DNA of 64,000 nucleotides from Cenococcum geophilum 1.58 (lineage: Eukaryota > Ascomycota > Dothideomycetes > Gloniales > Gloniaceae), in NCBI GenBank assembly GCA_001692895.1, contig KV748296.1, positions 64,760 through 128,759 of the forward strand, written 5' to 3'. Positions 1 to 12,992 of this stretch are shown here, piece by piece. A model generated the notes under the pieces. That model was given only the letters and a program-made list of their open reading frames with translations. It made no database searches and had not been told where the DNA came from. The stretch's first letter is position 1; each line of letters starts with the position of its first letter. The position numbers and the translations under genes were made by a program.

Positions 1-2620
1 GCCCTTATAGCTCCTAAAATCCGCGGGCTCCCTATATAGTTATACTAGGGCTAGGCCTTCCGCTAACCTACTTAAAGCGGTACCCTAAGCCTTTTAACCC
101 TAGTACTATTATATATAAGGACGGCTATCCAGAATACCACCGTCGTAATAATTTGCGGTTATAGTCTGTCCGCTTACTAGGGGGGGCTATATTTAAAATA
201 AATAACCGCTAGATTATTCTATACTCTCTATATTTAACCGTAAAGTATTATACGCATATAAATATTAAGGTCTACGCCTCTATAAAGTCCGTTAAGTATA
301 TCTATAAGTATATTTATAAGGGGAACGACCGTACTACTTTATGGCTTATAGACGGTAATAAGGTAAACTAGTATTTGCAGGGCCGTTATATTAGCCCCTC
401 TAAGGCTATCTAGCGGCTATTTAAGTTTCCTATTTATAAGAAGTACCCCCCTATAATCTAGCTTACGGTACACCTTCTAGGCAAGCAGCCCGTATACTTT
501 TAGCCTAATTAGTCCGCTAAGAAGATTTAGCAGCGCCTTAAGCTCTCCTACTCTACGTTAACGGCCTTCTTTAAGTATAACGCGGAATATAATAATAACC
601 GTAACTAGCTATATTAAGACTTCCCTAAGCGGCACGTCTTTTATATAAAGCGCTAGGAGTAGCGTCCTCGCTAGTAAGGCACCGTAATAGACCGTATATA
701 TTACTGCAGCCCTATTATAGGGGAGAGGTTTTACTTACGGCTACTACTAATATCCGTTCCCAGCCCTACCTCCTTTAAGAACCTCCGTACTATTGCTAGT
801 ATAGTTTATCTAACCTTCTAAGCCGCCTATATAGCCCTAGGGCTACTAAACAATAACTATAAGTAGATTAATTACTTTATAGAGGCCGCCGTTTTTACCG
901 TTAGCGCCTAGCTACGCTCCTTATTTATAACCGCTTTAATTTACGGCCCTATTACGGAGCTAGTTACTTTATAGGACCGCTTTAAATAGTCTATCTATAA
1001 TAATCTGCCTTACTTTCTAGCCCGCCAACCTAATACTCCTCCTATAGTTGCCGACGACGGTAACGCCTATACCTTATCTATTAGATACTTACTAATTAGC
1101 AGAAGATACTTACGGACTTTAGCCTACCCCAGTTCCAGTATAAGTAGGGTGTTATTATAAAGGTAAGTAACCCACTTCTTATAGCGGAGCTACTATAATA
1201 CGACCCTATAGAGGAAGAACGCTAATTTACTAAGCTACGCTAGCAGCTAAATGCGGATTAAGTAGCGTACTTTAATACTATTATTACCGCTATAAATACG
1301 GATCCGCAAATAGCCTGCTTCTTTCTCTAGGGCCCTATTAGCACCGGTAAAACGTTTCTCTATTACTGCCTCTACCACTACTACCACTCGCGTAGTAAGA
1401 TTGTTCTTTACGTAGCTTCTTCTAGCATTACGGCCCTCTTACTACCTAGCGGCCGTACTACCCACTCCTATTTTTAGATACCTATTAATCTCCACAAAGA
1501 GTCTACTTATAATATCTTTAAAAGGTTAAATCTAGCTAAGCTTTTACGCCGTACCTCTCTACTTATCTGGGATAAGGTGCCAATATAGCACCGCTACTAC
1601 TTTAAAGCCGTATACTATATGCTTACGAACGTCCGTTCTAACGACTCTACCTTTAGCGGACTCCCTACTATCCTAGGTAGCGACTTTACTTAAATACTAC
1701 CTATTATCCCGTGGGGGAATCGCCCAGCCATTATAGGTGCCTACCTATAGCGGTTATTCTTCTAGCCTACCTTCTATATACTATCCCTACGGTTAAATAT
1801 ACGTATCCGCCAGGGTAAGATAAATTAGTAGTTCGCAGCTTAGATATAAGCCTTATCCTATAATCTAGCTATGGCTAGCAGTATTACTATCCCGCCTAGT
1901 ATAGCCCTATTCCGGTCCCAGGAACCCTTTTATAGGCATATATACCCTCCACAACTACTTACTTGCGTATATACTACTCCTAATATTTTCCGCGATCGCG
2001 CTATCCTAACTATTTATAATAATACTATGGCTAAGATTAATAAGGCCATCCTTACGCGGCTTTATCGCTCCCTAAGTACCTTTTATTTTACGGACTCTAT
2101 AGAGTAAAATAGAGAAGAGGATTATATAGAACTGCCGCCGGCGTAGCTCCTGTAGACCTTTAACCCTAATAGCCTACCTTTATTAAAGCTTTCCCTAAAG
2201 GTAGGCGCGCCTGTAATCCTTATACGGAACCTCTACCCTAAGGAAGGGCTATATAACAGTACCCGTATAGTTATTATGCGCCTAAGCCGCCGCTATATTA
2301 AAGCTTAGATACTTAGCAGCAGCTCTTACAGCCAGCTGCGGCTAATCCCTTGCGTTAAGCTTACCTCTAAGGACAGAGAACTACCGTTTATTATTAGTAG
2401 AAGGCAGTTTCTAATCCGGCTATACTTTGCTATAACTATAAACAAGTCACAAGGGCAGTCTTTTAACTTTATTGGCGTTGACTTATGTATACCAGTCTTT
2501 AGCCATAGGCAGCTATATATTGCGCTGTTAAGAGTAACGGATATACGCGGGCTTTCGCTATTACTGCCGCAGGAAGGTAATACTACTACTACTAATGTTA
2601 TATATCCGGAGGTGTTGCTA
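1..2620 (+). pseudogene. Helitron Rep/Pif1-type helicase, RIP-degraded
   Basis: Reading through TAG/TAA stops gives a Helitron protein. The Helitron-like N-terminal block appears around 200-420 (residues like VKYIYKYIYKGNDRTT and LQGRYISP). The Pif1 helicase follows, with a Walker A-like GPISTGKTF near 1330 (GTGKT expected), then VASSSITALLLPSGRTTHS, IWDKVP (the Walker B region, DE expected), GLPTILGSDFTQILP near 1650, and NKSQGQSFNFIGVDL near 2430. A 78-codon stop-free piece at 1871-2107 is part of this frame. The protein would nick and unwind DNA for rolling-circle transposition. Many in-frame stops make it non-functional. The start lies outside the window. Confidence 0.85.
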
Positions 2621-2790
2621 TAGGACAGTATAGCAGCAGTAGCAGCTATAGGGCAGCAGGGCAGTAGTACGGTAGTGGCAGCTGTAGGGTAGTAGGGCAG
2701 TAGTATGGTAGTAGTTGGGTAGTAGCAGGGCAGTAGTAAGGCAGTAAAAGGGTAGGTAGGGTAGTAAAAGGGTAGTAGTAGGGCAGACTA
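2618..2790 (+). repeat. GGGCAGTAGTA-like tandem tract
   Basis: Imperfect short tandem repeats of the form GGGCAGTAGTA/GGGTAGTAG run between the helicase end and the terminal hairpin of the Helitron. A stop-free stretch on the minus strand here is only the translation of this low-complexity DNA. Confidence 0.7.
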
Positions 2791-2821
2791 AGTTTACAAG
2801 GCTAAAAGCCCGCCGCAGGCG

Positions 2822-2914
2822 CGAGAATTCCGTTAAATTTACCCAAGGAACCAAATTGCTGGCTATAAGTCAGCAATTTGGAAATTTTCCTTGGAAAATT
2901 TAACGGAATTCTCG
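2822..2914. repeat. Large imperfect hairpin near Helitron 3' end
   Basis: CGAGAATTCCGTTAAATTT at the left is answered by its reverse complement at the right. Inside are CCAAGGAA/TTCCTTGG and an 11-bp perfect inner stem CCAAATTGCTG/CAGCAATTTGG around a 9-base loop. It sits just before CTAG and is likely the Helitron termination hairpin, although it is longer than the usual 16-20 base structure. It shows little RIP change. Confidence 0.65.
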
Positions 2915-2929
2915 TTCTTAGCATACTAG

Positions 2930-4440
2930 CCTTACTCTTATATTAGGCATTACTAGCTAGCTTACTAAAAATTATAGGCAGTATAAATAGCCGTAGTATA
3001 GTCTTAAATTTAACCTAGATATTTAGCATTAGTATTAAAATAAAAGAGAGTCCGGGCAATATAGTAGTTAAGGATATTAAAGGAACGTCGCTATTTAGGC
3101 CTAGGCTATTAAAGCTAAAGTTAGTAATAGAAATTTATTAAGGATAGAAAAACTTACCTTAATATAACTACCGCTTTTAGTACGCATGTATTAATTATAA
3201 GGACTAAAGGTATTAGATTTTATATAGTGTATTTTATTATAAGCCTCTAAAATCCTTTTATTAGATTTCTAGCTTTTAAAAACATATAGGTAAAATTATT
3301 TAGGTAGGACTAGTACTAGTTATAGGCTAGCGGGGGCTAAGGTTCTATATATAAAGGTAGGGCTAGAATACGCTATAGAATTTACTTAAAAGAGTAGTTA
3401 GTAAGAGAATAAAGAGGTATATTAAAGAAATGTCTAAAATTAGACGAAGGTAATAATAGGAAGTAAGGTATTAAGGAAAAGGATTAAGCTTAATAAGTAA
3501 GGTATCTTTATACTTTATCTTCTAATACCCTTTTAGTAAATAGCCGTAACCTTGCCAATATAACTCTGTTATAATAGCGCTATTTAAAAGAAAGGAAATA
3601 CGTATATAAGCTATTTAGCTATTACTTTCTTATAAAAACCAATAACACGGCTGGGGGAAGGCAATTAAGACGTTAATTAAAGATATATATAGGTTAAATT
3701 ATACCTAAAATAATACTATGGTATTAAAGAATAATGTTATAAACGTTTTTAATAATTGTATAATAGCTATAGGTGCTATTATAAAGTATTCTTCTTATTT
3801 ACTAGGTAGTAGAGCTACGCCAAATATACGGTATAGGACTATTATATTTAAAAGTATATACACTAAATCTTAGGAGATAAGTCTTCTTAATTAACTAATT
3901 AATACCTTAACCGTATCTAATAGCCTAAGGGCAGATATGGGAATAATGCGTTAGTAATATAAAGGATTATATAAAACAATTATAGATTATAGATTATAGA
4001 TTATATTTTAATAGTTAAAGATAACGGCAAGCTAAGGCTTTATATGTTAAATCCTATACTAAAACACTAAATTACCTATAATACTTATAATTAATTATAG
4101 ATTAGTATAAAGGCTTAGAAGTAGAGTTATATAAAAATCCCTATATTAGCCTAGGTAGTTACTAGTATACTTCTAATAGGCTTTTAATAGGTCTCCTAAT
4201 AATTCTTACGTTTTTTCTTTAGTTATATTTTTTCCTTATAAAGGTTTTTTAGGAGTTTAAAGTAGGGGTTAAATAGATAGATAATATATAGTAGTATACT
4301 AATATCTCTCTAATATCTCTCCGAATCCCTTCTAAGACAAGCCCTTATAATCTCCCTACTATATAAAGGCAGCAGGCAAAAGTACCTAGCCCCCCCTACG
4401 CCACAAATACGTCACTAATAAGCTATAAAACTACTTTCTT
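2930..4440. other. RIPed sequence, no gene recognised
   Basis: All frames are full of stops. Short stretches look as if they were once coding on the plus strand (near 4000-4090, residues like KDNGKLRLYMLNPILKH), but no family could be named. Probably old transposon remains. Confidence 0.5.
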
Positions 4441-4484
4441 GGCGTTCCAGATTAGGAGGGAGGCTGGTATTAATATATAGGATT

Positions 4485-6233
4485 ACTGCTTCTGCCTACT
4501 ACCTCGTCCACTACCTTGTCCACCACCTCGTCCACCACCTCGTCCACTACCTCGTCCACCACCTCGCCCACCACCTCGCTATGGCTCCTACTGCTGTGGC
4601 TCCTGCTGCTGTTGTGGCTCTTGCTCGGGCTCAATAAACGTCTTATTGAGTAGCTCGATTGGCAGGTGCCGTCGTAGGTTTCGTCGTGGCTCTAGAGGTG
4701 GAGCTTGTGGTGGTTTGGGAGGTAATTCGGGAGGTAATTTAAGAGGTGGCTCTAGAGGCTCTTAGGGTGGTTCTTAAGATATTTAATAAGCTTCTTATAT
4801 CGCGAAGATAGCAGCATAGGTGCTGCCAGCAGCGCTCTTAGCTGCTACTGCTAGTGTTTTCTTTAGAGCACGCTGCCGTGGCTTTAGCTTTGGCTGTAGC
4901 TCTTCCTTAATATTAGATATATCCTCCTAATTATACTATAGAACTTAGTAATCTAGTAGCCCTAGTTAACGTAGTTTATCTAATAAGCCTTTACGATACT
5001 TATTATCTCCCTTAAGCCTTATTATCTCCTCTATATAATAAAGGATCCTTTTAATCTAACGCTGGATCTGCTACTACTCTAGCTCCCTTTATACTTTATA
5101 CTAGGCTTTTTTAGTAGGCTTTTAAGTTATAAGGGCGCCCTTTTTAGTAGTAACTCTCTTAAGGTATAGCTACGCTGACTCTATTATATTTATATTAGGC
5201 GAATTACTACACTAGGTAAGGCGTTAAACTTCTACAGCACTTATTAAAAGGTTGTAATACTTAGCAACGTAAAAGGGAGCTTTATCTTCTTAAATTAGTA
5301 TATTTAGAAAATTCTTTTAGCAAGCTTAAGTAAATGGAATTAGCTTTAGCGTAAGAATAAACGTTATATAGCGATACTAATTAACTCCTTTACTATTACC
5401 TCTTATAAGCTTACCGTACCTTTTGTCCCATTTCTATATAGGTTTCTTACCTATAAGATTTTAAATTCCTATTCTCCTTATAGTAGTAGTAAGCTTCTAT
5501 TTTGCTCTTATAATAGGCTTAAGTTTAGCATTAACTCTAATAAGATTAGCTATTGTAGTAGCTCGTTATTATATTATCTTGGGGGTCTAAATATAGTAGG
5601 GGCCCTTTCTATAATATAAAAAGCTGTCCAAAAATATAAATTTTAAATAGTCTTTTTACTAAGGTCTTATTATAGATCTAAGAAAGCATTCTTCTAGCTG
5701 CCTCTATACGTAATAGCCTTTAAGGCAATAGCTAAGAATAACTAAAGTCTTATTACTCTAGATAACGTTTATTTAGCCTTCTAAAGTCTAGTCCTTATAG
5801 TAAAGGCAGAACTTAAGCCTATTCTTCTTTATCTGCGCTAAAAGGCTAGGCTTATAAGTAGGCTTAGTCTTACAGAAATTCTGCGACCTAAGGATTTGCT
5901 ATACAGTTCTGGCGCTAATATTAGTATTAAGAGTAAGTTACTTAGTACTTTTTCCCTACTATAGCGGTTATAACGGGCCTTCTTAATAACTTCTTAAATC
6001 TTAGCAGATGTACGTTTAGTTAGGCGACCTAATTAAGGTGCATCTTTAAGGTAGATATTAAGAATTATGCGACTTTTGGTCTCGTTAAAGCCGCGTTTCC
6101 GTGCTTCTCAGACGACTAATTTAATACGGGAGACGCTTATTCTAGTAGCGGCTTAAATATTAGCATTTATACTGCGGTAAATCTTTATAGTAAGGGCCTA
6201 AGCCCTTATACAGATATCGTATAAGTTACCCAT
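4485..6233 (-). pseudogene. Tc1/mariner transposase, RIP-degraded
   Basis: On the minus strand, from an ATG at 6233, the frame shows an N-terminal helix-turn-helix region, a GRLTKRTS block (GRPRK-like in the family), a DDE-superfamily core with FWTAFYIIERAPT (FWGCFS-type), and a long Lys/Glu-rich linker typical of larger fungal Tc1/mariner proteins. Next come KRNGTKGTVSL-like residues and a KIKLPFT region where the EDKAPSH-type catalytic motif is expected. The C-terminus runs into a Gly/Arg-rich tail encoded by the 9-bp repeat at 4500-4580. Stops at former Gln/Trp codons show it is dead. Terminal inverted repeats could not be delimited, so only the coding part is given. Confidence 0.65.
4500..4580 (-). 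repeat. 9-bp tandem repeat coding for Gly/Arg-rich tail
   Basis: About nine units of CTCGTCCAC/CTCGCCCAC. On the minus strand they read as GRGGGRGGG-type codons in frame with the end of the mariner-like transposase relic, so they most likely encode its basic C-terminal tail. Confidence 0.65.
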
Positions 6234-7229
6234 TATAAACAGTAGGATTTAATAAGGATTTAATGGATTTTAAAAGCTAATAGAGTATCCCTTAACCCGC
6301 TGGGGTGCAATGCTAAGCTATACCGTGCACGAATACCGTACTAAGCTGTACGTAGGGCATAATAGAGCAAGTAAATTGTTAATAAAAGCTATGATTTTTG
6401 CCCATTTTAATGCCACGCAATGCCGCGTACATCTAATGATATCGACTATATAAAGTGGAAGGATCCTCGTTCCAGAAAATCAAAGAAGCCACCGCTAAAG
6501 CTATAGACTGTACCGCCCTTTACTCCCCTTTAAGTAAACAACTACTAGGACCTAGGAGAAGCTGCTATCCCCTTAGGCACTAATCGCAGCAATCCTATAG
6601 CCCTTTTCCGCCTATTCTTTACTAATAAGATACTAGATAAGATAGCTAGCTAGATAAACACCTATATAGAGGCCAATTCTGTGCTAGAGGAGAAGGCGCT
6701 AGAGGGTAGAGCAAGGCTATAGTTTCCTATATATAGGCGGGAGCTATATATATACTTTGGAGTTATAATTTATATAGGAATTACAATAGAGCTAGCTATA
6801 GAGGACTACTAGGGGCTAATTACAAAGGGAGCTGCGTATAAGGTAACAGAGTATATATTAAAAAACCGATTTAAGCAGCTTAAGCGCTATATTCATTACA
6901 GTCCTATGCCTTAGGATGGCTTCTACACGATATTTAACCGCGTAGACAAGCTCTCTAAGCACCTATAGGTACTCTATTGTAAATTTTAAAGGCCTAGCCT
7001 ATACCTAGCGGTTAATAAGACTATCTAGAGGTTTATAGGCTATATAGCTAAGACTATTAATATACCTAGTAAGCTTACGCCTAAGGGCTTTAAGATATGG
7101 GTACTAGCTAACTAGGGCTACGTCTTAGATTAGCTATAGCATACTAAAGGCGATAAGAAGGGCCCGGTTAACTTTAATAAGGCCTTCCTTAATAAGGGCT
7201 TTATAAAGACCTAGGCTATAGTATTAGAC

Positions 7230-7466
7230 TGTTAGCGACTTAGTCAATTGAGATATAAGTACGGCAAAAGGGTCGCGCAAGCCTATACGATTGGATTGTC
7301 TATAAACGAGAATCTAAAGCTAAAGAAAGGAAAGGAGAAGAAGGGGAGCGCCGCTTGAAGCTATATACGATCTTCGCGTTACGTGATCGCAATATGCGGC
7401 AATCTGTGGCAACTTGCCGGTGCGTAGTTCTGCTAAGTTCTACCAAGTTCTGCTAGTGCCGTAACA
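7230..7466 (-). repeat. Gypsy-1 LTR (3' LTR in element orientation)
   Basis: 237 bp, TG...CA ends, same length as its partner at 12993 and differing mostly by C-to-T or G-to-A changes. It contains the motif TTCTGCTAAGTTCTACCAAG near its end. Confidence 0.92.
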
Positions 7467-7689
7467 TTACCCCCCCCTCTAAAAAAGCCTGCCCTCAGGC
7501 TTTGCCGCTAAAAGTCTTGGCAAGAGAATCTGACCAATTAGACAACTTTAACCGCTGGTTGAAGTTCCTAGATATCTTAACACCTTATATAACTAAGAAA
7601 TTTCTAGGGCGTTTTTGTCCTTATATTCTTCTGGTAGCTTATCGTCTTTATTATACTAGCATTCTATCTACTTATTTAGGTACTTTAGC

Positions 7690-10600
7690 GGTCTGGGTTT
7701 ATTAGGGTAACGGCTATAGAACTCCTAAAGCTTATGGGGGCTACCTATAAAGTTCTATATAGGGTACCAAGTGGGGTCCAGGTTATATCCTTTTTAACTA
7801 ACACGATACTTTAACGTTCCCTTTATAAGTTTACAGGCCAGTATTTCTTTAATTTCCCATTTATTATCGTCGTTAACTTAAATTGGTAGGGGAGGTTCAT
7901 TCTTTTATCCGGGCAGTGGGTTATTTATAGCTTTCCGTAGCTTATTTGGTAAGAAGATAGGGTGGACTTTAATTAAGTCTGGGAGCTTAACCTTATATGA
8001 GTTGCCTACTTTGTTAAGAATCTTATACGGTCCTACTATCTTATAGTTTAGCTTACGGCTAGGCCGTTCTGTCTTTTAGTTCTTTGTCGTGACCTAGACT
8101 ATATCGCCTATAGTAAAGTTAGGCTCGCGCCTATGCTTATTTGCCTGCTGTTCTATTAACTTTTAGGCCTTTTTTAGGTTTGTATGGGCTACTTTCTAGG
8201 CTTCTTCTAAGCGCTTAGCGTACTNCTNGGCTTCCTTATNAGATAGTTTTTNGNGTANNGTNTNGGGCCCTTCTNGTCTTTNCTAGTNAAAGCTTATNNN
8301 GGGTAGGTAACCNATTTCTAGTTAAATAGGGGCAAATCCGGTAGAGTCGTGGGGTAGGGTCGCTTGGGCGTAGTTTATTAAGGGTAACAGTTTGGCCTAG
8401 TTATCCTAGAAGTAGTTAATAAAAGGCCAGAGTCTTTAGTCTAAGTATTAATTCACAATCTCCGTTTAACTGTCTGTCTGGGGGTAATATACCGTAGAAA
8501 GCTTTAGCTTAATGCCTAGGATTCGGGTAAACTTATTCTAAAAGGCTAATATAAACTACGGCCTGTGGTTAGATATAATAGTGTCTAGTGGTCTATAAAT
8601 TTAGTAGATGTAGTGGATATACAGTTAGGCTGCCTCTTTAGTATTAATATTCTTATAATAGGGAATTAAGAACGGGCGCTTGCTAAAGCGGTTAACTAGG
8701 ATTATAACTATATTATATCCGTTACGGTCTAGAGGTAGCTTATAAAAGTCTATAGAGATATATTACTAGGGGCGGTCGGGTATTAGGAGGGGTTTTAATA
8801 ATCCTAGGGTCTTATCTTGTGGGATTATAGACCTACGGTAGTTGTTGCAGTTCCGTATATAGCGGTTGATATCTATAACCATTTTGGGCCAGTAGTAGCG
8901 GTTGCCAATAATTCTGCGGGTCTTATTCTTTCCGGGGTAGGCTGTAGAGACCTAGGTATATGCTTTAGTAATAAGCCGAGTCCGTAAGTTCTGTTCCTCT
9001 ATCACTACTAGCCGTTCCTAATACTTAAGTAATCCATTTTTAAGGGACTATGGGCTGGTAACATTCTTTGCCTTTTTATGGTACTCCTGTAGAGAAGGAG
9101 CCGTACGGTTTATCTGCAGTAATTTGTTAATTAAGTTAAGTCCTAAAGGGTTAATAGGATACATCTTGGCGCCTAAGGAGTTTATACTTAGTTCTGCCTA
9201 TATCTAGGGGTTAAGGTGCTCTAGTTGTAGTAGTATCTAGGTCTATAATAAGATCTTCGCAGCTGTATAGTTACCTAGGTCTTGTTCGCGCCTAGTAAGA
9301 GCATCTATACGGTTTATAGCGCCTGGTTTATATATAATTAAGAAGTTAAACTAAGATAGGATATCCGCCTAGCGTGCCTGCCGGGCTATAAGGGCCTTAG
9401 TTGTTATAAAGTATTCTAGGGCCTTATAATCTAACACTACTTTAATGGGTTTAGGGGTCCCCTCTAGCTGTGCACGCCAGTGCTAAAAGCTAGAGATAAT
9501 AGCTAGTATTTCTTTATTATGGATATAGTAGTTTAGTTCAGCATCTATTATAGTCTTTAAATAGTATATAATAGGGTACTATTCTCCGTCCGGTTGCTTC
9601 TAGGAAAAAACACCGGCTATTACGCTATTTAAGGCATTAGTTTTTAGCATCGAGGGCCGTTCCAGGTTAAAGTGGGTAAGTAGGGGGGCCGATGCTAGCC
9701 GTTTTTTAAGCTTATTAAAGGCCTGCATATATATAGCATTAAAGTAAAAGGGCTGGTCTTTCCTAGTAAGGCGGTTAAAAGGCTAGGTGATCCTACTGTA
9801 GTTCTTAATAAAGCGTTAGTAGAAGTTATATAAACCTAAAAATAATTGCACCCCCTTTATGGTCCGTAGGGGCGTCCACTAGTTAATTGCGGTCGTTTTT
9901 TCTAAGTTGGCCTTAATTCCGTCTATACTAATAATAAAACCTAGGTACTTTATATGCTTAACACTAAATTCTAACTTCTTAATATTGGCCTGGAGGCCAG
10001 CTTCGCGGAGCCGTTATAGGACTTTATAGACGTGCTCCTCGTGTTCTAGTTTGTTCTCTAAGTAGATTATAATATTATCTAAATAGGCCGTACAGAAGTC
10101 GTTAAGGTAGTTAAAGAGTATATTATTTATATACCGCTAGTACGTAGCTAGTCCGTTAGTTAGTTTAAAAGGAAGTACCTTATATTTATATGTCCCGTAA
10201 CAGGTCCGGAATATAGTAAGATTTTTAGACCTGGGGTCTATCCTAATTTAGTAAAAGGCCTAGCGGATATTGAGCTTTATAAAAACCTTAGCTCTACTTA
10301 TTTGGGTAAGAGTCTTATTAAGTAAGGGTAGCGGGTAGCGGTCCTTGCGGGTTATATTATTTAGCTTATAGTAGTCGATATAGAAGCGTAGTCCTCTATT
10401 TAGCTTTTTAATAAAGAGAATAGGTAAGTTAAAAGGGGCTTGGCTAGGCTTAATAAAGCCCTTATTTAGGTTATTAATAAGGTACTACTTTATAGCCTAT
10501 AATTTGGCAATAGACTATAGGTAAAAAGGGCTAAAGCTAAGGGTGCTTCCCTTGTCTTGCTTAATCTCAATCTTATGGTTATACGGTTAGTGGGGTGGAA

Positions 10601-12960
10601 GTATATTAAACGCTGCCTTAGAGAATACGTCCTTAAATTTCCGGTGTTAATTAGGCAGTTTTTGCTCCACTAGTTCTTTATCCGTAAGCCCGCTTTTTTA
10701 TTTACTAAGCTTATTTTTCTTTTCCTTAATTATTTAGTTAATTTTGTATAGGCTAGTTATAAAGGCAATGGTATTAGGCTAAACCAGGTTCTAGTAGAAT
10801 CCTATAGCGCTAATATAGTAGATATTAACTAGTGGGAGGTCTATAGGTTTCTTTAGCGTCCGTTGGGCCGTAGTTTACAGTATAGGGTTTATAGTCTTCC
10901 TTAGCTTACGTTCCATTTTCCGTAAGTTGTCCTTCCTATCTATTAGTTTAGTATAGTATCCAATATCCCTGGCTTTCCTTTATAGCTTTATAGGGTTCTC
11001 TATAGGGACCTTAGCTAGGTTATTACCGACTTCCTAGGTCTTTAGTGCGGGTAGCGTAATATAGGTAGTCTAAGGGCGGCGTAGTATACGGATCTGTTAC
11101 GGGTTAAGCTATACGTTCTTTTTAAAGGCCTGGTCTCTGCGTATAGCATTGGCCTAGTAAATAGTATTAATCTGGGGCCGTATAAGGTTTTTTATTATAA
11201 TGCTGATTTCTTTTATAAAGGAAGGGGTTGGGGGTAGAGTTTTAGGCTAAATAAGCCGTTTACTCCGTACTTTGAGCTATAAGCCTAAATAGGCTAGCTA
11301 TTTTCTTTCTAAGATTATATTGTGGCTTCCTAAGTCCGTAATAAGAAAGGGGATGTTATACTACCTTCGTCCGTTAACGCGGAGGTAGATCTGTAAGATA
11401 GTTGTAATAGGTAGCCCTATCCGTCCGTTATAACCGTGAATAGGGATTAGTTTAGGTAGTTCTTTAAGGGGTGTATTTAAAAAATTAGCTAGTTTTACAG
11501 CGCACTTTATATTAATTAAGGTAAAGGTATTTGCTCCTAAGTTAGCTAAAGCAGAGGTTAAAACTTAATATCTATTACGAAATAAAGTATAAGGGATAGT
11601 GTAGCTTTTTCTACTAACTAGCTGACCTAAATTGATATGTGATATATTAATCCCTTTTAACCCTAGAAAGGAGTNTTNCTTTAAGGTTCCTCTTTTTTTA
11701 GCTCCGTACTATCCTCCTAAATTAATAGGACCTTATTTATTCTTACCTTTATTAGGCAGTTCCTTATAGGGTAGCTTATTTAACTGTATAAGAAGTAAGC
11801 TCCTTAATTGCTAAGGGCCTATATATAGGGGTCGCTATATATAGGCCGGGTGTACATCGGGCCCGTAGTAGGGGTAGCTGCGCGACTAGCTGCTGGGTTA
11901 GCTGTAGGAGTTGCCAATTATGCCAGGGCACTACGGGCCGTACTTATAGTACTTGTGGCCTAGTTTATAAGGTTTCTAGTTTTTAGCCAGTTGGCGCATG
12001 CCTTAATTTAATAGAGGCCTTAGTTAATAGCTAGGTAATAGTCCGTAAGTTCCTTTAATATCTGTACCGTAGTATAAGCTAGTAATACGGCCCGCTGTAG
12101 GTCTAGGGTAAGTTTGTTAAAGAGGTTTAGCAGTAGGTCTTTCTAGGGGATCTGGGCCTGTTTGGCTAGGTATAGAAAGCGGGTTTAGAAGGCTGAAAAG
12201 GTCTCCGTTATTTTTATGTTTAGGCTTTTATAGCTAAGGCGGGCGTTTTATACTTTAAAAGGGTCTTTATAAATAGAAGATAAGTATTTAATTATTTTTT
12301 CTTTAGAGATAAAGGGGTCTGCTAAGTCTTCCGTGTATTGCGGGCGTAAATACATCTAGGCGTCTTCGCTAGTACGGCCGAAGACGTAGGCCATTCTAGC
12401 TTGGGCGTTAGGGAAGTAGTCTATATTAACTTTAAGCTTATTCTATAATTAAAGCTTCCAATTATTAAATATAGGGTCGGTTCCGTCTGTAAGTAGTGGG
12501 GGGTCTGCGACCTTTACTGACCGCTTTAGTGCTGTATAGGCCTTGGTAGATCTACTAAGGCGCTAGGATAGGGCCTAAAGGACTATAGTAAGTCTTTAGT
12601 TGTTTAATAATGACTTATTATTAGATATAGGGGTATCTCTAGCTTTAAGCAGCTCTCGCAATTATTTAATTTTAGTATTAGCAGCCGCAAGCTCCGCCTA
12701 GGGGGTTAAAACGTTAATTGTTTCTTTATCTAAAGTATTTAAGGGTCCTACAGCTGCTTTACCTGCTACTATAGTTCGTAGTATAGTAGTAGGGGTGTTA
12801 GGTAATTCTGGGTAATTTCTTTAGGGGTTCTAGTCTATGCGTGTCTTATAGGTCCTTTCCTTAGGGTTCTGTTCTTTTCTTTTAGGTCCTGTCCTTGTGG
12901 TTCTAGTAATGTCCTTAGGGTCCTGTTTTGTATTCTCGTAGATATATTTAAGTTCCTTCT
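7690..12960 (-). pseudogene. Gypsy-1 gag-pol with chromodomain, RIP-degraded
   Basis: Reading the minus strand from high to low coordinates: gag near 12480-11950 (AQARMAYVFGRTSEDA, AFQTRFLYLAKQAQIPQK). Protease region about 11590-11290 (LANLGANTFTLIN, then NIILGRK). Reverse transcriptase about 10900-9900, with the catalytic box seen as TAYLDNIIIY near 10095 (YLDD expected; the second Asp is changed). RNase H about 9720-9290. Integrase about 9150-8000. A C-terminal chromodomain about 7880-7690 (KWEIKEILACKLIKGTLKYRVS, with KGYNLDPTWYP). The domain order RT-RH-IN-chromodomain defines a Ty3/Gypsy chromovirus. Stops throughout, so no protein is expected. Confidence 0.88.
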
Positions 12961-12992
12961 TAGGAAGAAAGAGTAGAGTAAGCTTTAGATAA

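Larger units (their letters stand above)
1..2929 (+). mobile_element. Helitron, 3' part (left end outside window)
   Basis: The stretch encodes the C-terminal part of a Helitron Rep/helicase and is followed by a GGCAGTAGTA-type low-complexity tract and a long hairpin at 2822-2914. Twelve bases past the hairpin is CTAG (2926-2929), which fits the CTRR end of Helitrons. The 5' end and the Rep catalytic region lie left of the window. The element is strongly RIPed: the first 60 bases contain no CA or TG. The coding identity is clear. The exact 3' end is inferred from the hairpin plus CTAG rule and was not compared with another copy. Confidence 0.75.

Noticed and set aside
2618-2854. 78-codon minus-strand open stretch (Tyr/Leu/Pro rich)
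   Set aside because: Translation of the GGCAGTAGTA tandem tract. No start context, no family.
7502-7705. 67-codon plus-strand open stretch
   Set aside because: Antisense to the Gypsy-1 pol 3' end and its conserved 3' block.
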